Part shown: in pieces, positions 40,978 through 49,398 of the stretch
Layout: every line of letters begins with the position of its first letter
Position numbering within the stretch: position 1 is the stretch's first letter
Source: Mycobacterium colombiense CECT 3035
GTDB taxonomy: Bacteria > Actinomycetota > Actinomycetes > Mycobacteriales > Mycobacteriaceae
Assembly: GCF_002105755.1 (NCBI RefSeq)
Contig: NZ_CP020821.1
Coordinates: 4,712,001 to 4,776,000, forward strand
DNA: 64,000 nt
Direction: 5' to 3'
Notes under the pieces: generated by a model
Database searches by the model: none
Told to the model about the DNA's origin: nothing
What the model saw: the letters and a program-made list of their open reading frames with translations, nothing else
Translations under genes and position numbers: made by a program

Positions 40978-41384
40978 ACCTCCTAGATCGCTGTGTTGCC
41001 TGGCGACCCAGCGGGTGCCCGATCTCCAACCCTATCGGGCAGATGGCGTGCGGGCGTTGACGTGTCCCGGGTGGTCGAGTGTGACGCTGGCGGCACGACG
41101 TATTGGGGGTTCGTGACTGGACGGCCACGCTCGGTGGGGGCGCGACAGACAAGAAGATTCGTCCGTGGTCTTTTGCGATGTGTTAATTGGTTGCTGGGCC
41201 CGCGACAGTCACCGACTGGGAATCGAAGTCCGAGCAGTTAGATAATTAGAGGAGGATTCTCGTGATAACGTCGTTAACGTGCTTCTTGTGTCGCACTACT
41301 CGCTAAAGGCATTTTAGGAGAGTAAAATCCGCAAGAGGGAAGAAGTATTCGCCGCCGATCGCGGCGCCAGTGCGGAAGAAGACC
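40978..41384. other. 407-bp gap between serB1 and the cpnT-like locus; low-GC right half
   Basis: No convincing gene is seen. The left half is ordinary high-GC DNA. From about 41160 the sequence turns AT-rich; 41221-41280 has 25 G+C in 60 by hand count. It holds AGAGGAGGA (41248-41256) before a GTG at 41262 that opens only 14 codons, possibly a gene remnant. In M. tuberculosis mmpS2 would begin here. Confidence 0.6.
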
Positions 41385-41600
41385 CTAAGATTTCCTCTTG
41401 GGATCGTATTCGGTACCGGAGATGTCGTCCCAAAATTTCGGCGAAACATCTGTTTTGCGGTCTTCTGGCGCAACAGCATCGACCTTGGCTTGAAACTCGT
41501 CAAAGCCCCTCCTTGCACGCGCTAATTCTTCTTCTGTCGGCACAGTGACTCCAGCCTCTTCTGGTGTCGAAAAGGTCTTGCCCGCAATCTTTTTGCTCAT
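41385..41600 (-). CDS. 71-aa protein, candidate immunity factor for the ADP-ribosyltransferase toxin
   Basis: A soluble, charged protein (MSKKIAGKTFSTPEEAG, then EEELARARRGFDEFQAKVDA, ending TEYDPKRKS) with a predicted helix and no signal or membrane segment, so cytoplasmic. No family is recognised. It lies 48 bp after the toxin gene on the same strand, the place where M. tuberculosis keeps the IFT immunity gene for TNT, and it shares the low GC of the toxin domain. The immunity role is inferred from position alone. ATG at 41600 with AGGA ten bases ahead. Confidence 0.6.
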   Translation of the reverse strand: MSKKIAGKTFSTPEEAGVTVPTEEELARARRGFDEFQAKVDAVAPEDRKTDVSPKFWDDISGTEYDPKRKS

Positions 41601-41648
41601 TTGGAAATCCTGTCATTATCTAGAGGTGGTACCAGCGGAGAGGTTTGG

Positions 41649-43466
41649 TCAGCGTTCGATCATTTCGATAATCGTCCTGCCTGTCTGTGGATCCACAATT
41701 TTGCTTAGGACGTAAAATTTTGATCCGGCCGGGAATAATATCTCTTGCTCGCCGGGAAACATCGACACGGAAGAAACATCTCGTCCCGTAGTCGACCATA
41801 TCCGGAACTCGGTGTTTCCGGCGAAAGTAGGTGACTGAGCTACAGTATGGTCCATTGAGGTGCTAGTAAAGGCGGGCTCGGTAATTATTTCTCCGGGTCG
41901 ATACTGTTCGAGCACATCGGCCGGCAGATTTGTACCTCGAACCACGGCGCCTTCATACATCGGGAGCTTCTCCAACGCTTTGTGCAGTGCGTCAACACGG
42001 GCCTGTTGAGATGCGTCCAACGCGCCTTCCCTAAGGGCAGAATTTAGGTCTTGGTATCCCGGCCCAGTGTAGTGCGCCAGGGCGGCCAGATCATCCGAGT
42101 TAAGCGGGTGCAGTGGTAAATGGTGGTCGCTGCCGTCATCCGTACTCGGATCGTGCGATCTGTGACCGTTCGGGTCGTTCGGATCACCGTTGGACTGGCC
42201 ATGCGGATGGCCGTCACCGGGTGGATGCGGACCGCCGTCTCCCGATCCGGGCGGCATGCCGTCAGGAGGATGCGGCGGCTCCGGCGGGTGCGCGGGAGGC
42301 TCCCCGCCGTGGGGAACCTCACCCAAGCCCGGCGGCACTTCGGCGGGGATTCCGCCTGCCATTGGGGCAGACGGCGGCGTCGGCAAGTGTGGGGCCGCCG
42401 GAGCTGCCGGTGCGGCTCCTGGCAGAGGACCGGCATGGGGAGTCGGCGCGGCCGGGGGTTCGGCGGGCCACGCCGGAGCATGGGCAGGGACCGGTTCGGG
42501 CGGTTGTGAATGGGGCAGCGGAGCGTCTCCCGCCGGCGGCCTGCCGCTCGGCTCGACGGGCGCCGGGGGCCTGCCACCCGGCTCAGCAGGCGCGGCGGCA
42601 GGTTTGGGCGGCTCGGCGGGTTTGGGCGGCTCGGCAACAGCCGGCTTTTCGACCGGCGGCGGCTTGGACTCGGTGGGACTGTGCGGCAGTGGACCATCCG
42701 CGGGCCCAGGCGCGGGCTTGCCCGACGGCCCCGGCTTGCCCTGCGGCGCGGGCGCCGGTTGGGCCGCCTCGGGCGGCTTGGGGGCGGCCGGGGGAGGCTC
42801 CGCCGGAGGTTTGACCGACGGTGGCTTCGGAATCTCGGGCGGTTTCTTCAGGCCTTTCAGCGCATCGGCAGCACCATGCCCTACTTTGCCCAGCTTGGAG
42901 AGCGGTCCGCCAGGAAGGGCGAGCGTCGCCACGTCGAAGATCGATTTTCCGAGCGCTTCGGCGGGATTTTTGCCCCACTCGTCCCAGTGCGTGATGTCCT
43001 TACCCAGCGCCTTCCAGGACTCGGCGACTCCGGGCCCTCCGTCGGGCCCCAAGCCGACGAGCGCCCCGGCCCCGGCAACCATGCCGCTCATGGTCTCGCC
43101 GTAACCCTTCGGGTCAAGCAGCGCGTGGAATTGGCTGATGTCGTACAGACCTTTGACGAGATCCCAACCCTCGACGCCGATCCCTTTGAATGTCTGGCCC
43201 ACCTGATTGAGCGCCCTGCCGACTGGTGTCCCGTGTAAAAAGTGGTCCCACTCTTTGTCCGCCCAGTGCGCCATATCCTTTGCGGCGGTGGCTGCCTCGG
43301 ACATGGTGGCCGTGATCTGGTCGGCGAGCGTGTCGGCTTCCTGGGCGAAGCTGTCGACCACCGTCTTGATGTCGTCGGCGATTCTTTTGATCTCGTCTTC
43401 GTCTTCGTCGGTCAGCAGATCCCAGACCTCTTTGATCCCGGTCAGCGGATCGCAGATGCGCGACAC
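41649..43466 (-). CDS. C-terminal part of a split CpnT-like toxin with an ADP-ribosyltransferase domain
   Basis: A 605-aa frame. Residues 1-200 continue the CpnT channel region (RICDPLTGIKEVWDLLTDEDEDE). Residues about 205-440 are a Pro/Ala/Gly-rich linker that still has the CpnT sequence GPLPHSPTESKPPP. Residues 452-605 are the toxin. Arg510 (VVRGTNLP), the Ser-Thr-Ser of FTSTSMD at 535-537 and Glu573-x-Glu575 (GEQEILFPAG) form the R-S-ExE set of arginine-specific mono-ADP-ribosyltransferases. No TNT domain remains. GTG 43466 overlaps the upstream frame by 25 bp, and a one-base change would fuse the two. Confidence 0.85.
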   Translation of the reverse strand: MSRICDPLTGIKEVWDLLTDEDEDEIKRIADDIKTVVDSFAQEADTLADQITATMSEAATAAKDMAHWADKEWDHFLHGTPVGRALNQVGQTFKGIGVEGWDLVKGLYDISQFHALLDPKGYGETMSGMVAGAGALVGLGPDGGPGVAESWKALGKDITHWDEWGKNPAEALGKSIFDVATLALPGGPLSKLGKVGHGAADALKGLKKPPEIPKPPSVKPPAEPPPAAPKPPEAAQPAPAPQGKPGPSGKPAPGPADGPLPHSPTESKPPPVEKPAVAEPPKPAEPPKPAAAPAEPGGRPPAPVEPSGRPPAGDAPLPHSQPPEPVPAHAPAWPAEPPAAPTPHAGPLPGAAPAAPAAPHLPTPPSAPMAGGIPAEVPPGLGEVPHGGEPPAHPPEPPHPPDGMPPGSGDGGPHPPGDGHPHGQSNGDPNDPNGHRSHDPSTDDGSDHHLPLHPLNSDDLAALAHYTGPGYQDLNSALREGALDASQQARVDALHKALEKLPMYEGAVVRGTNLPADVLEQYRPGEIITEPAFTSTSMDHTVAQSPTFAGNTEFRIWSTTGRDVSSVSMFPGEQEILFPAGSKFYVLSKIVDPQTGRTIIEMIER

Positions 43467-44167
43467 AGATCCAGGATCGCCGCGTGGACCTTATCGATCT
43501 TGGCCGCATAGGCATTGAGTTGCGCGGCGATCGTTTGGCATTGCCCCGCAACGCTTATGGTGGCGCCGGTCGCATCGGCCAACGCTTTGTTGATGGCGGC
43601 GGCCTCGGGAATCTGCTGCTCGGCAACGGCGGCCATCGTGGCGCCGCCTGCCGCCATCTCGGTCGTCATGAAGCTGGCACCCGCGGTCGTCCACGCCGCC
43701 GCGGCGGCGCGTAACTTCGCCGAATCGCCGGTGGGCCAGATCATTCCGATATACGGCGCGACCCAGCTCCAGCCCGCCGGCGCGCTGCTACCGGCGCCGA
43801 CGGCCGATGGCGGATGAGCCGCCGGAGCCAGCGGCGCGGTCATCGGTGGTGGCGGCAGACTCGCGGTGCGGCCCGTGACATCCGACATCGCCTCGGCGAG
43901 CGCGTAGTTGTGCGCCGACATCCGCACGCCGTCGCCGATGCTGCACAGCCCATTGCGGGTGCTGGTCATCGCCTCGATCACCTTGGCCGCTGCGCCGTTG
44001 TAGGCGCGGCCCACCGCCGCACCCACCGGATCGTCACCGGCCATGCCCGCGCTGCCGGCCAGCGCCGTGGTCAACGTCGAGATCGCCGACCCCAACGAAA
44101 CGCCGATGCCCAGCACCGTGGCACCGGCGCCGTCTAGGGCAGTCGGGTCACACGCCAGCGGCGCCAT
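43442..44167 (-). CDS. N-terminal part of a split CpnT-like protein
   Basis: A 241-aa frame matching the first quarter of CpnT as I recall it: MAPLACDPTALDGAG, RNGLCSIGDGVRMSAHNYALAEAMSDVTGR, GWSWVAPYIGMIWPTGDS and AYAAKIDKVHAAILDL. The last seven residues (CRASAIR) are out of frame with the family, which continues RICDPLTGIKEVW; that sequence is found in the next frame. CpnT's N-terminus forms the outer-membrane channel and secretion part. The ATG at 44167 lies five bases after the esxE stop. Confidence 0.85.
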   Translation of the reverse strand: MAPLACDPTALDGAGATVLGIGVSLGSAISTLTTALAGSAGMAGDDPVGAAVGRAYNGAAAKVIEAMTSTRNGLCSIGDGVRMSAHNYALAEAMSDVTGRTASLPPPPMTAPLAPAAHPPSAVGAGSSAPAGWSWVAPYIGMIWPTGDSAKLRAAAAAWTTAGASFMTTEMAAGGATMAAVAEQQIPEAAAINKALADATGATISVAGQCQTIAAQLNAYAAKIDKVHAAILDLCRASAIR

Positions 44168-44171
44168 GTGT

Positions 44172-44462
44172 TCACGACCACATGCCGAGGTTCGTCGACA
44201 TCGCGCCGGTGTAGTTGCCGTGCGCGGTCGTCGCCACCTTCTCCAATTGCGCCAGCGCCTCACGCATCATCGCCTCGCCGCGAACCCAGTGCTGGTGCGC
44301 CTCGGCATGCGCCGCCGCCGCAGCACCCGTCCACGACGTGTGCAAACGCGTTACGCGAGAATCGATTTCGGCGATCATGTCTTCGGCATAGCGTTGAAAC
44401 GCCGCCATCCGCTGCACCGCTTCGGCCAACGCCTGCGGATCTACCCGAAACGCCTCAGCCAC
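44172..44462 (-). CDS. esxE: WXG100 protein EsxE
   Basis: A 96-aa helical-hairpin protein with the WTG turn (LHTSWTGAAAAAHAEAHQHW) and the ending YTGAMSTNLGMWS that matches EsxE (Rv3904c). It pairs with EsxF; in M. tuberculosis the dimer is needed to carry CpnT to the surface. The GTG at 44462 overlaps the esxF stop by eight bases. The protein has no signal peptide, as expected for ESX substrates. Confidence 0.9.
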   Translation of the reverse strand: MAEAFRVDPQALAEAVQRMAAFQRYAEDMIAEIDSRVTRLHTSWTGAAAAAHAEAHQHWVRGEAMMREALAQLEKVATTAHGNYTGAMSTNLGMWS

Positions 44463-44763
44463 CGCGCACCGACCGCTCCGCCTGGGCGGACCCGGCCTCG
44501 TTGCTCTGATAGGCGCCGCCGGCCTGACCCACCAGGCGCGCCAGCATCGACAATCCGAGCTCCACCTCGCGGGCACCCTTGTGCCACAGCTCCCACGCGG
44601 ATCCGTACGCGGTGCCCGCCGCGCCCTGCCAACCGCCCAACATCTGACCCACCTGATCGTCGAGCTGGGACAGCTGGGCCGAGAGCTGCTCGGCCGCACC
44701 GCTGAGCGAGACGGCAGCGCCCTGCATGACGACGGGATCGACCCGCAGCGTTTCGTCGGCCAT
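44455..44763 (-). CDS. esxF: WXG100 protein EsxF
   Basis: A 102-aa WXG100 protein with WQG in the turn (QMLGGWQGAAGTAYGSAWELWHKG). It matches EsxF (Rv3905c) along its length. The ATG at 44763 is the first gene of the minus-strand operon esxF-esxE-cpnT-71 aa protein. A gap of 59 bp separates it from the divergent glutaredoxin gene, so both promoters lie in this short stretch. Confidence 0.9.
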   Translation of the reverse strand: MADETLRVDPVVMQGAAVSLSGAAEQLSAQLSQLDDQVGQMLGGWQGAAGTAYGSAWELWHKGAREVELGLSMLARLVGQAGGAYQSNEAGSAQAERSVRGG

Positions 44764-44822
44764 GGTCGGAACGTAACGCCTGGTAGACGGCCTCACAAGT
44801 CACCGGTGAGACACTGGTGCCC

Positions 44823-45092
44823 ATGACCGAGGGGACCGGCCGGCCGCGGGTGGAACTGTTGACCCGCGACGGGTGCAGCATCTGCGAGCGCGTGCACGCC
44901 CGGTTGGTCGAACTGGCCGATGAATTGGGCTTCGAGCTGTCGATGACCGACGTCGACGCCGCCGCGGCGGCCGGCGACACCGCGCTGCGGGCCGAGTTCG
45001 GCGACCGGCTGCCGGTGATCCTGCTCGACGGCCGCGAACACAGCTACTGGGAGATCGATGAGCCCCGATTGCGGGCCGATCTCGGCCGCTGA
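44823..45092 (+). CDS. glutaredoxin-like protein (DUF836, Rv0508 type)
   Basis: An 89-aa thioredoxin-fold protein with the redox motif CSIC ([17 protein letters not shown]) and a cis-Pro segment [11 protein letters not shown]. It belongs to the short glutaredoxin 2/DUF836 group. Mycobacteria use mycothiol in place of glutathione, so it may be a mycoredoxin-like enzyme. The ATG at 44823 is preferred over the GTG at 44817. Confidence 0.87.
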   Translation: MTEGTGRPRVELLTRDGCSICERVHARLVELADELGFELSMTDVDAAAAAGDTALRAEFGDRLPVILLDGREHSYWEIDEPRLRADLGR

Positions 45093-45149
45093 CCAGTCCG
45101 GCACCGCCCGCTCGGCCAGCGCGGGGCAATTATTTGGTAGCCCAGCTGA

Positions 45150-45221
45150 TAAACGTTTACCGTGGACAGCAGTTCAGTTACTGGAGGAAGCAAGGGAGCT
45201 GGCCAGGTGATGCTGCCGTGA
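45150..45221 (+). promoter_or_regulatory. hemA leader: 10-bp palindrome and overlapping 19-aa upstream ORF
   Basis: TAAACGTTTA (45150-45159) is a perfect palindrome. Two bases later GTG at 45162 opens 19 codons ([19 protein letters not shown]), whose TGA at 45219-45221 overlaps the hemA GTG at 45218. GGAGGAAG and AAGGGAG lie inside it. A leader peptide coupled to hemA is possible but unproven. Confidence 0.45.
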
Positions 45222-46588
45222 GCGTCTTGCTCTTCGGGGTTTCGCACCGCAGTGCGCCGGTTTCCGTCCTGGAACAACTCAGCATCGACGAGTCCGATCA
45301 GGGCAAGATCGTCGACCGGGTGTTGCAGTCGCCGCTGGTGACCGAGGCGATGGTGTTGTCGACATGCAACCGGGTCGAGGTCTATGCGGTGGTGGACGCG
45401 TTCCACGGCGGGTTAGCGGTGATCGGGCAGGTGCTGTCGGAACAGTCCGGCATGTCGATGACCGACCTCACCAAATACGCGTACGTCCGCTACAGCGAGG
45501 CCGCCGTCGAGCACCTGTTCGCGGTCGCCAGCGGCCTGGACTCCGCGGTGATCGGCGAGCAGCAGGTGCTCGGCCAGGTCCGCCGCGCCTACGCCAACGC
45601 CGAGACCAACCGCACCGTCGGCCGAATTCTGCACGAGCTGGCCCAGCGCGCCCTGTCGGTGGGCAAGCGGGTGCATTCCGAAACCGCCATCGACGCCGCC
45701 GGCGCCTCGGTGGTGTCCGTCGCCTTGAACATGGCCGAACGCCGCCTGGGTGGGTTGTCGGGCAAGACCGCGGTCCTGGTCGGCGCCGGAGCGATGGGCG
45801 CTTTGGCCGCGGCGCACCTTTCGCGTGCCGGCATCGGGCAGGTGCACGTGGTGAACCGGTCGCTGTCGCGGGGCCAGCGCCTGGTCCGCAAGATCCGCGA
45901 CGCCGGCGTGCGGGCCCACGCCGTGCCGCTCGAGCGCCTGGCCGACACCCTGGCGGACGCCGACGTGGTCGTCAGCTGCACCGGCGCGGTGACCCCGGTG
46001 GTCTCCCTTGCCGACGTGCACCACGCGCTGGCCGCGGCGCACCGCGACGAAGAGAAGAACCCACTGGTGATCTGCGACCTGGGCATGCCGCGCGACGTCG
46101 ACCCCGCGGTGGCCGGTCTGCCCGGAGTCTGGGTCGTCGATGTGGACCGCGTGCAGCACGAGCCCTCGGCGCACGCCGCAGCGGCGGACGTCGACGCGGC
46201 GCGCACCATCGTCGCCACCGAAGTTGCTGCCTACCTGGCCGGACAACGGATGGCCGAGGTCACGCCGACGGTGACGGCGCTGCGCCAGCGCGCCGCCGAT
46301 GTGGTCGAGGCGGAACTGCTGCGCCTCGACAACCGGCTGCCCGGGCTCGAGAGCGCCCAGCGCGAAGAGGTGGCCCGCACCGTGCGACGGGTAGTGGACA
46401 AGCTGCTGCACGCGCCGACCGTGCGGATCAAGCAGCTGGCCAGCGCGCCCGGCGGCGACAGCTACGCCGAGGCGTTGCGCGAACTCTTCGAACTTGACCA
46501 GACCGCCGTCGATGCCGTGGCCGCGGGCGAATTGCCAGTCATCGCAAGCGGATTCGACGCGGGCACCCCGCAGCAAACCGCCGAGTAG
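45218..46588 (+). CDS. hemA: glutamyl-tRNA reductase
   Basis: A 456-aa enzyme that reduces glutamyl-tRNA to glutamate-1-semialdehyde, the first committed step of tetrapyrrole synthesis by the C5 route. The catalytic Cys is in [13 protein letters not shown], the NADPH domain has [14 protein letters not shown], and the C-terminal dimerisation helix has [20 protein letters not shown]. The GTG at 45218 follows AAGGGAG and overlaps the stop of an upstream mini-ORF. It heads the hemACDB cluster. Confidence 0.97.
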   Translation: MSVLLFGVSHRSAPVSVLEQLSIDESDQGKIVDRVLQSPLVTEAMVLSTCNRVEVYAVVDAFHGGLAVIGQVLSEQSGMSMTDLTKYAYVRYSEAAVEHLFAVASGLDSAVIGEQQVLGQVRRAYANAETNRTVGRILHELAQRALSVGKRVHSETAIDAAGASVVSVALNMAERRLGGLSGKTAVLVGAGAMGALAAAHLSRAGIGQVHVVNRSLSRGQRLVRKIRDAGVRAHAVPLERLADTLADADVVVSCTGAVTPVVSLADVHHALAAAHRDEEKNPLVICDLGMPRDVDPAVAGLPGVWVVDVDRVQHEPSAHAAAADVDAARTIVATEVAAYLAGQRMAEVTPTVTALRQRAADVVEAELLRLDNRLPGLESAQREEVARTVRRVVDKLLHAPTVRIKQLASAPGGDSYAEALRELFELDQTAVDAVAAGELPVIASGFDAGTPQQTAE

Positions 46589-46601
46589 GCGACTGGCGAA
46601 C

Positions 46602-47549
46602 GTGATCCGGATAGGCACCCGGGGCAGCCTGCTGGCCACCACCCAGGCTGGGGTCGTCAGAGACGCTTTGATCGCGCTGGGACACCCGGCGGAGCTGGTG
46701 ACCATCACCACGGCCGGGGACCGCTCGTCGGAGCCCATCGAGTCGCTCGGGGTGGGTGTCTTCACCACCGCACTGCGCGAGGCCATGGAGGAGGGCCGTG
46801 TCGACGCCGCCGTGCACTCCCACAAGGACCTGCCCACCGCGGACGATCCGAGGTTTGCTGTGGCGGCCATACCGCTGCGCAACGACCCGCGCGATGCGGT
46901 GGTCGCGCGCGACGGACTGGTGCTCGCGGAGTTGCCAGCCGGTTCGCTGGTGGGCACCTCGTCGCCGCGGCGGGCCGCGCAGCTTAGAGCATTGGGTCTC
47001 GGTTTGGAAATCCGCCCCCTACGAGGCAACCTAGATACCAGGTTGAACAGGGTAAGCAGTGGTGATCTCGACGCGATCGTGGTAGCCCGGGCGGGACTCG
47101 CCCGGATCGGTCGCCTCGACGATGTCACCGAGACGCTAGAGCCGGTGCAGATGTTGCCAGCACCGGCTCAGGGCGCGCTCGCCGTCGAATGCCGTGCCGG
47201 TGACACCCGGTTAGCGGCAGTGCTGGCGGAACTGGACGACGCCGACACGCGTGCGTCGGTCACCGCGGAGCGAGCCCTGCTGGCCGAACTGGAGGCCGGT
47301 TGCTCCGCACCGGTGGGCGCGATCGCCGAAGTGGTCGAGTCCATCGATGAGGAAGGCCGGATCTTCGAAGAGCTGTCGCTGCGCGGCTGTGTGGCGGCGC
47401 TGGACGGGTCCGACGTGATCCGCGCGTCCGGAATCGGCAGTCCCGATCGGGCACGAGAGCTTGGGCTTTCGGTGGCCGCGGAGCTGTTCGAGCTGGGCGC
47501 CCGAGAGCTGATGAGCGAAGCGCGGCAAGACCCGGCGCGAGGAAATTAA
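46602..47549 (+). CDS. hemC: porphobilinogen deaminase (hydroxymethylbilane synthase)
   Basis: A 315-aa enzyme that joins four porphobilinogens to hydroxymethylbilane. It opens [15 protein letters not shown], the dipyrromethane-binding Cys is in [14 protein letters not shown], and Arg-rich substrate contacts are in [10 protein letters not shown] and [12 protein letters not shown]. The GTG at 46602 matches the family start. It lies 13 bp after hemA. Confidence 0.96.
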   Translation: MIRIGTRGSLLATTQAGVVRDALIALGHPAELVTITTAGDRSSEPIESLGVGVFTTALREAMEEGRVDAAVHSHKDLPTADDPRFAVAAIPLRNDPRDAVVARDGLVLAELPAGSLVGTSSPRRAAQLRALGLGLEIRPLRGNLDTRLNRVSSGDLDAIVVARAGLARIGRLDDVTETLEPVQMLPAPAQGALAVECRAGDTRLAAVLAELDDADTRASVTAERALLAELEAGCSAPVGAIAEVVESIDEEGRIFEELSLRGCVAALDGSDVIRASGIGSPDRARELGLSVAAELFELGARELMSEARQDPARGN

Positions 47550-47572
47550 ATGCGAGTTACGTGGGAGCGACA

Positions 47573-49234
47573 ATGACGACGCGAGGGCGTAAGCCGACAC
47601 CCGGCCGCATCACGTACGTGGGCTCCGGCCCGGGTGACCCGGGATTGCTGACGACCCGGGCCGCCACGGTGCTGGCGAACGCCGCTTTGGTGTTCACCGA
47701 CCCTGACGTGCCTGAGCCGGTGCTGGCCCTGATCGGCAAAGACCTGCCACCCGTGTCCGGACCGGCCCCGGCCGAGCCGGCCGCCACCAACGGCGACGGC
47801 GGTGCCGACCAGGGCAAGGTGCAACCGGCGGTGATCTGCGGCGGTCCCGATATCCGCCCGGCGTTGGGTGACCCCGCCGAGGTGGCCAAGACGCTGACAG
47901 CCGAGGCGCGCACGGGCGTCGACGTGGTGCGGCTGGTGCCCGGCGACCCGCTGACGGTCGACGGGGTCATCACCGAGGTCAACGCGATCGCGCGGAGCCA
48001 CCTGCACATCGAGATCGTGCCCGGCCTGGCTCCCAGCGATGCTGTCCCGACGTATGCGGGGCTGCCGCTGGGCTCGTCGCACACGGTCGCCGATGTGCGC
48101 GACCCACATGTCGACTGGGAGGCGCTGGCCGCGGCGCCCGGCCCGCTGATTCTGCAGGCCACGTCGTCGCACCTGGCCGACGCGGCGCGCACCCTGATCG
48201 AGCACGAGCTCGCCGAGACCACCCCGTGCGTGGTGACCGCGCAGGGCACCACCTGTCAGCAGCGTTCCATCGAGACCACGCTGCACGGCTTGACCGACTC
48301 GGCGGTGCTGGGCGGTACCGACCCCGCCGGCCCGTTGACCGGTCCGCTGGTGGTCACCATCGGCAAGACGGTGGCCAGCCGGGCGAAGCTGAACTGGTGG
48401 GAGAGCCGGGCGTTGTACGGCTGGACCGTGCTGGTGCCCCGCACCAAGGACCAGGCCGGCGAGATGAGCGAGCGGCTGACCTCCTACGGCGCGCTGCCGA
48501 TCGAGGTGCCGACCATCGCCGTCGAGCCGCCGCGCAGCCCCGCCCAGATGGAAAGGGCCGTCAAGGGTTTGGTCGACGGTCGCTTCCAGTGGGTGGTGTT
48601 CACCTCCACCAACGCGGTGCGCGCGGTGTGGGAGAAGTTCGGTGAGTTCGGTCTGGACGCGCGCGCGTTCTCCGGAGTGAAGATCGCGTGTGTGGGCGAG
48701 TCGACCGCCGACCGGGTCCGGGCGTTCGGGATCAGTCCCGAACTGGTGCCGGCCGGCGAGCAGTCCTCGCTGGGTCTGCTGGACGACTTCCCGCCGTACG
48801 ACAGCATTTTCGACCCGGTCAACAGGGTGCTGCTGCCGCGCGCCGACATCGCCACCGAGACGCTGGCCGAGGGTCTGCGCGAACGTGGTTGGGAGATCGA
48901 GGATGTCACCGCCTACCGGACGGTGCGCGCCGCACCGCCGCCGGCGGAAACGCGCGAAATGATCAAGACCGGTGGTTTCGACGCGGTGTGCTTCACGTCC
49001 AGCTCCACCGTGCGAAACCTGGTCGGCATCGCCGGGAAGCCGCACGCGCGGACGATCATCGCGTGCATCGGTCCCAAGACCGCCGAGACCGCAGCCGAAT
49101 TCGGTCTGCGGGTGGATGTCCAGCCCGAGACCGCCGCGGTCGGCCCGCTGGTCGACGCGCTGGCCGAACACGCCGCGCGGTTGCGCGCCGAGGGTGCGCT
49201 GCCGCCGCCGCGCAAAAAGAGCCGCAGGCGCTAG
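47573..49234 (+). CDS. hemD: fused uroporphyrinogen-III methyltransferase-like / uroporphyrinogen-III synthase
   Basis: A 553-aa two-domain protein. Residues about 10-260 are a tetrapyrrole methylase fold (ITYVGSGPGDPGLLTTRAA, VVRLVPGDPLTVDG), and residues about 275-535 are uroporphyrinogen-III synthase (WTVLVPRTKDQAGEMSERL, VVFTSTNAVRAVWEKF, VCFTSSSTVRNLVG). HemD closes hydroxymethylbilane to uroporphyrinogen III. The fusion is usual in actinobacteria. ATG at 47573. Confidence 0.94.
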   Translation: MTTRGRKPTPGRITYVGSGPGDPGLLTTRAATVLANAALVFTDPDVPEPVLALIGKDLPPVSGPAPAEPAATNGDGGADQGKVQPAVICGGPDIRPALGDPAEVAKTLTAEARTGVDVVRLVPGDPLTVDGVITEVNAIARSHLHIEIVPGLAPSDAVPTYAGLPLGSSHTVADVRDPHVDWEALAAAPGPLILQATSSHLADAARTLIEHELAETTPCVVTAQGTTCQQRSIETTLHGLTDSAVLGGTDPAGPLTGPLVVTIGKTVASRAKLNWWESRALYGWTVLVPRTKDQAGEMSERLTSYGALPIEVPTIAVEPPRSPAQMERAVKGLVDGRFQWVVFTSTNAVRAVWEKFGEFGLDARAFSGVKIACVGESTADRVRAFGISPELVPAGEQSSLGLLDDFPPYDSIFDPVNRVLLPRADIATETLAEGLRERGWEIEDVTAYRTVRAAPPPAETREMIKTGGFDAVCFTSSSTVRNLVGIAGKPHARTIIACIGPKTAETAAEFGLRVDVQPETAAVGPLVDALAEHAARLRAEGALPPPRKKSRRR

Positions 49235-49236
49235 TG

Positions 49237-49398
49237 GCGATCGCAAGCGCGGCGAAGCCGGGCGCAGCCGGTCGCCACTCATGGGGCCGGAGCGCGATCG
49301 CAAGCGCGGCGAAGCCGGGCGCAGCGGGTCGCCACTCATGGGGCCGGGGCGCGATCGCAAGCGCGGAACGCGCGCAGCGGGTCGCCACTCAACGAGCA
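49237..49398. repeat. 57-bp tandem repeat, nearly three units, between hemD and hemB
   Basis: Units start at 49237, 49294 and 49351 with GCGATCGCAAGCGCGG. The first two differ at few positions and the third has diverged (GAACGCGCGC). Each runs into GGTCGCCACTC. The end segments AGTGGCGA and TCGCCACT are reverse complements, so the block can fold. The last unit ends at the hemB ATG, which suggests a MIRU/VNTR-type element shaping the hemB leader. Confidence 0.93.

Noticed and set aside
40993..41241. 82-codon frame between serB1 and the toxin locus
   Set aside because: No ribosome site, arbitrary composition, and it crosses the GC shift.
41303..41518. Second 71-codon minus-strand frame near the immunity candidate
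   Set aside because: Out of frame with the better-placed 41385-41600 gene and without a ribosome site.
45413..47128. 571-codon antisense frame across hemA and hemC
   Set aside because: It spans two clear sense genes and has no recognisable domain.
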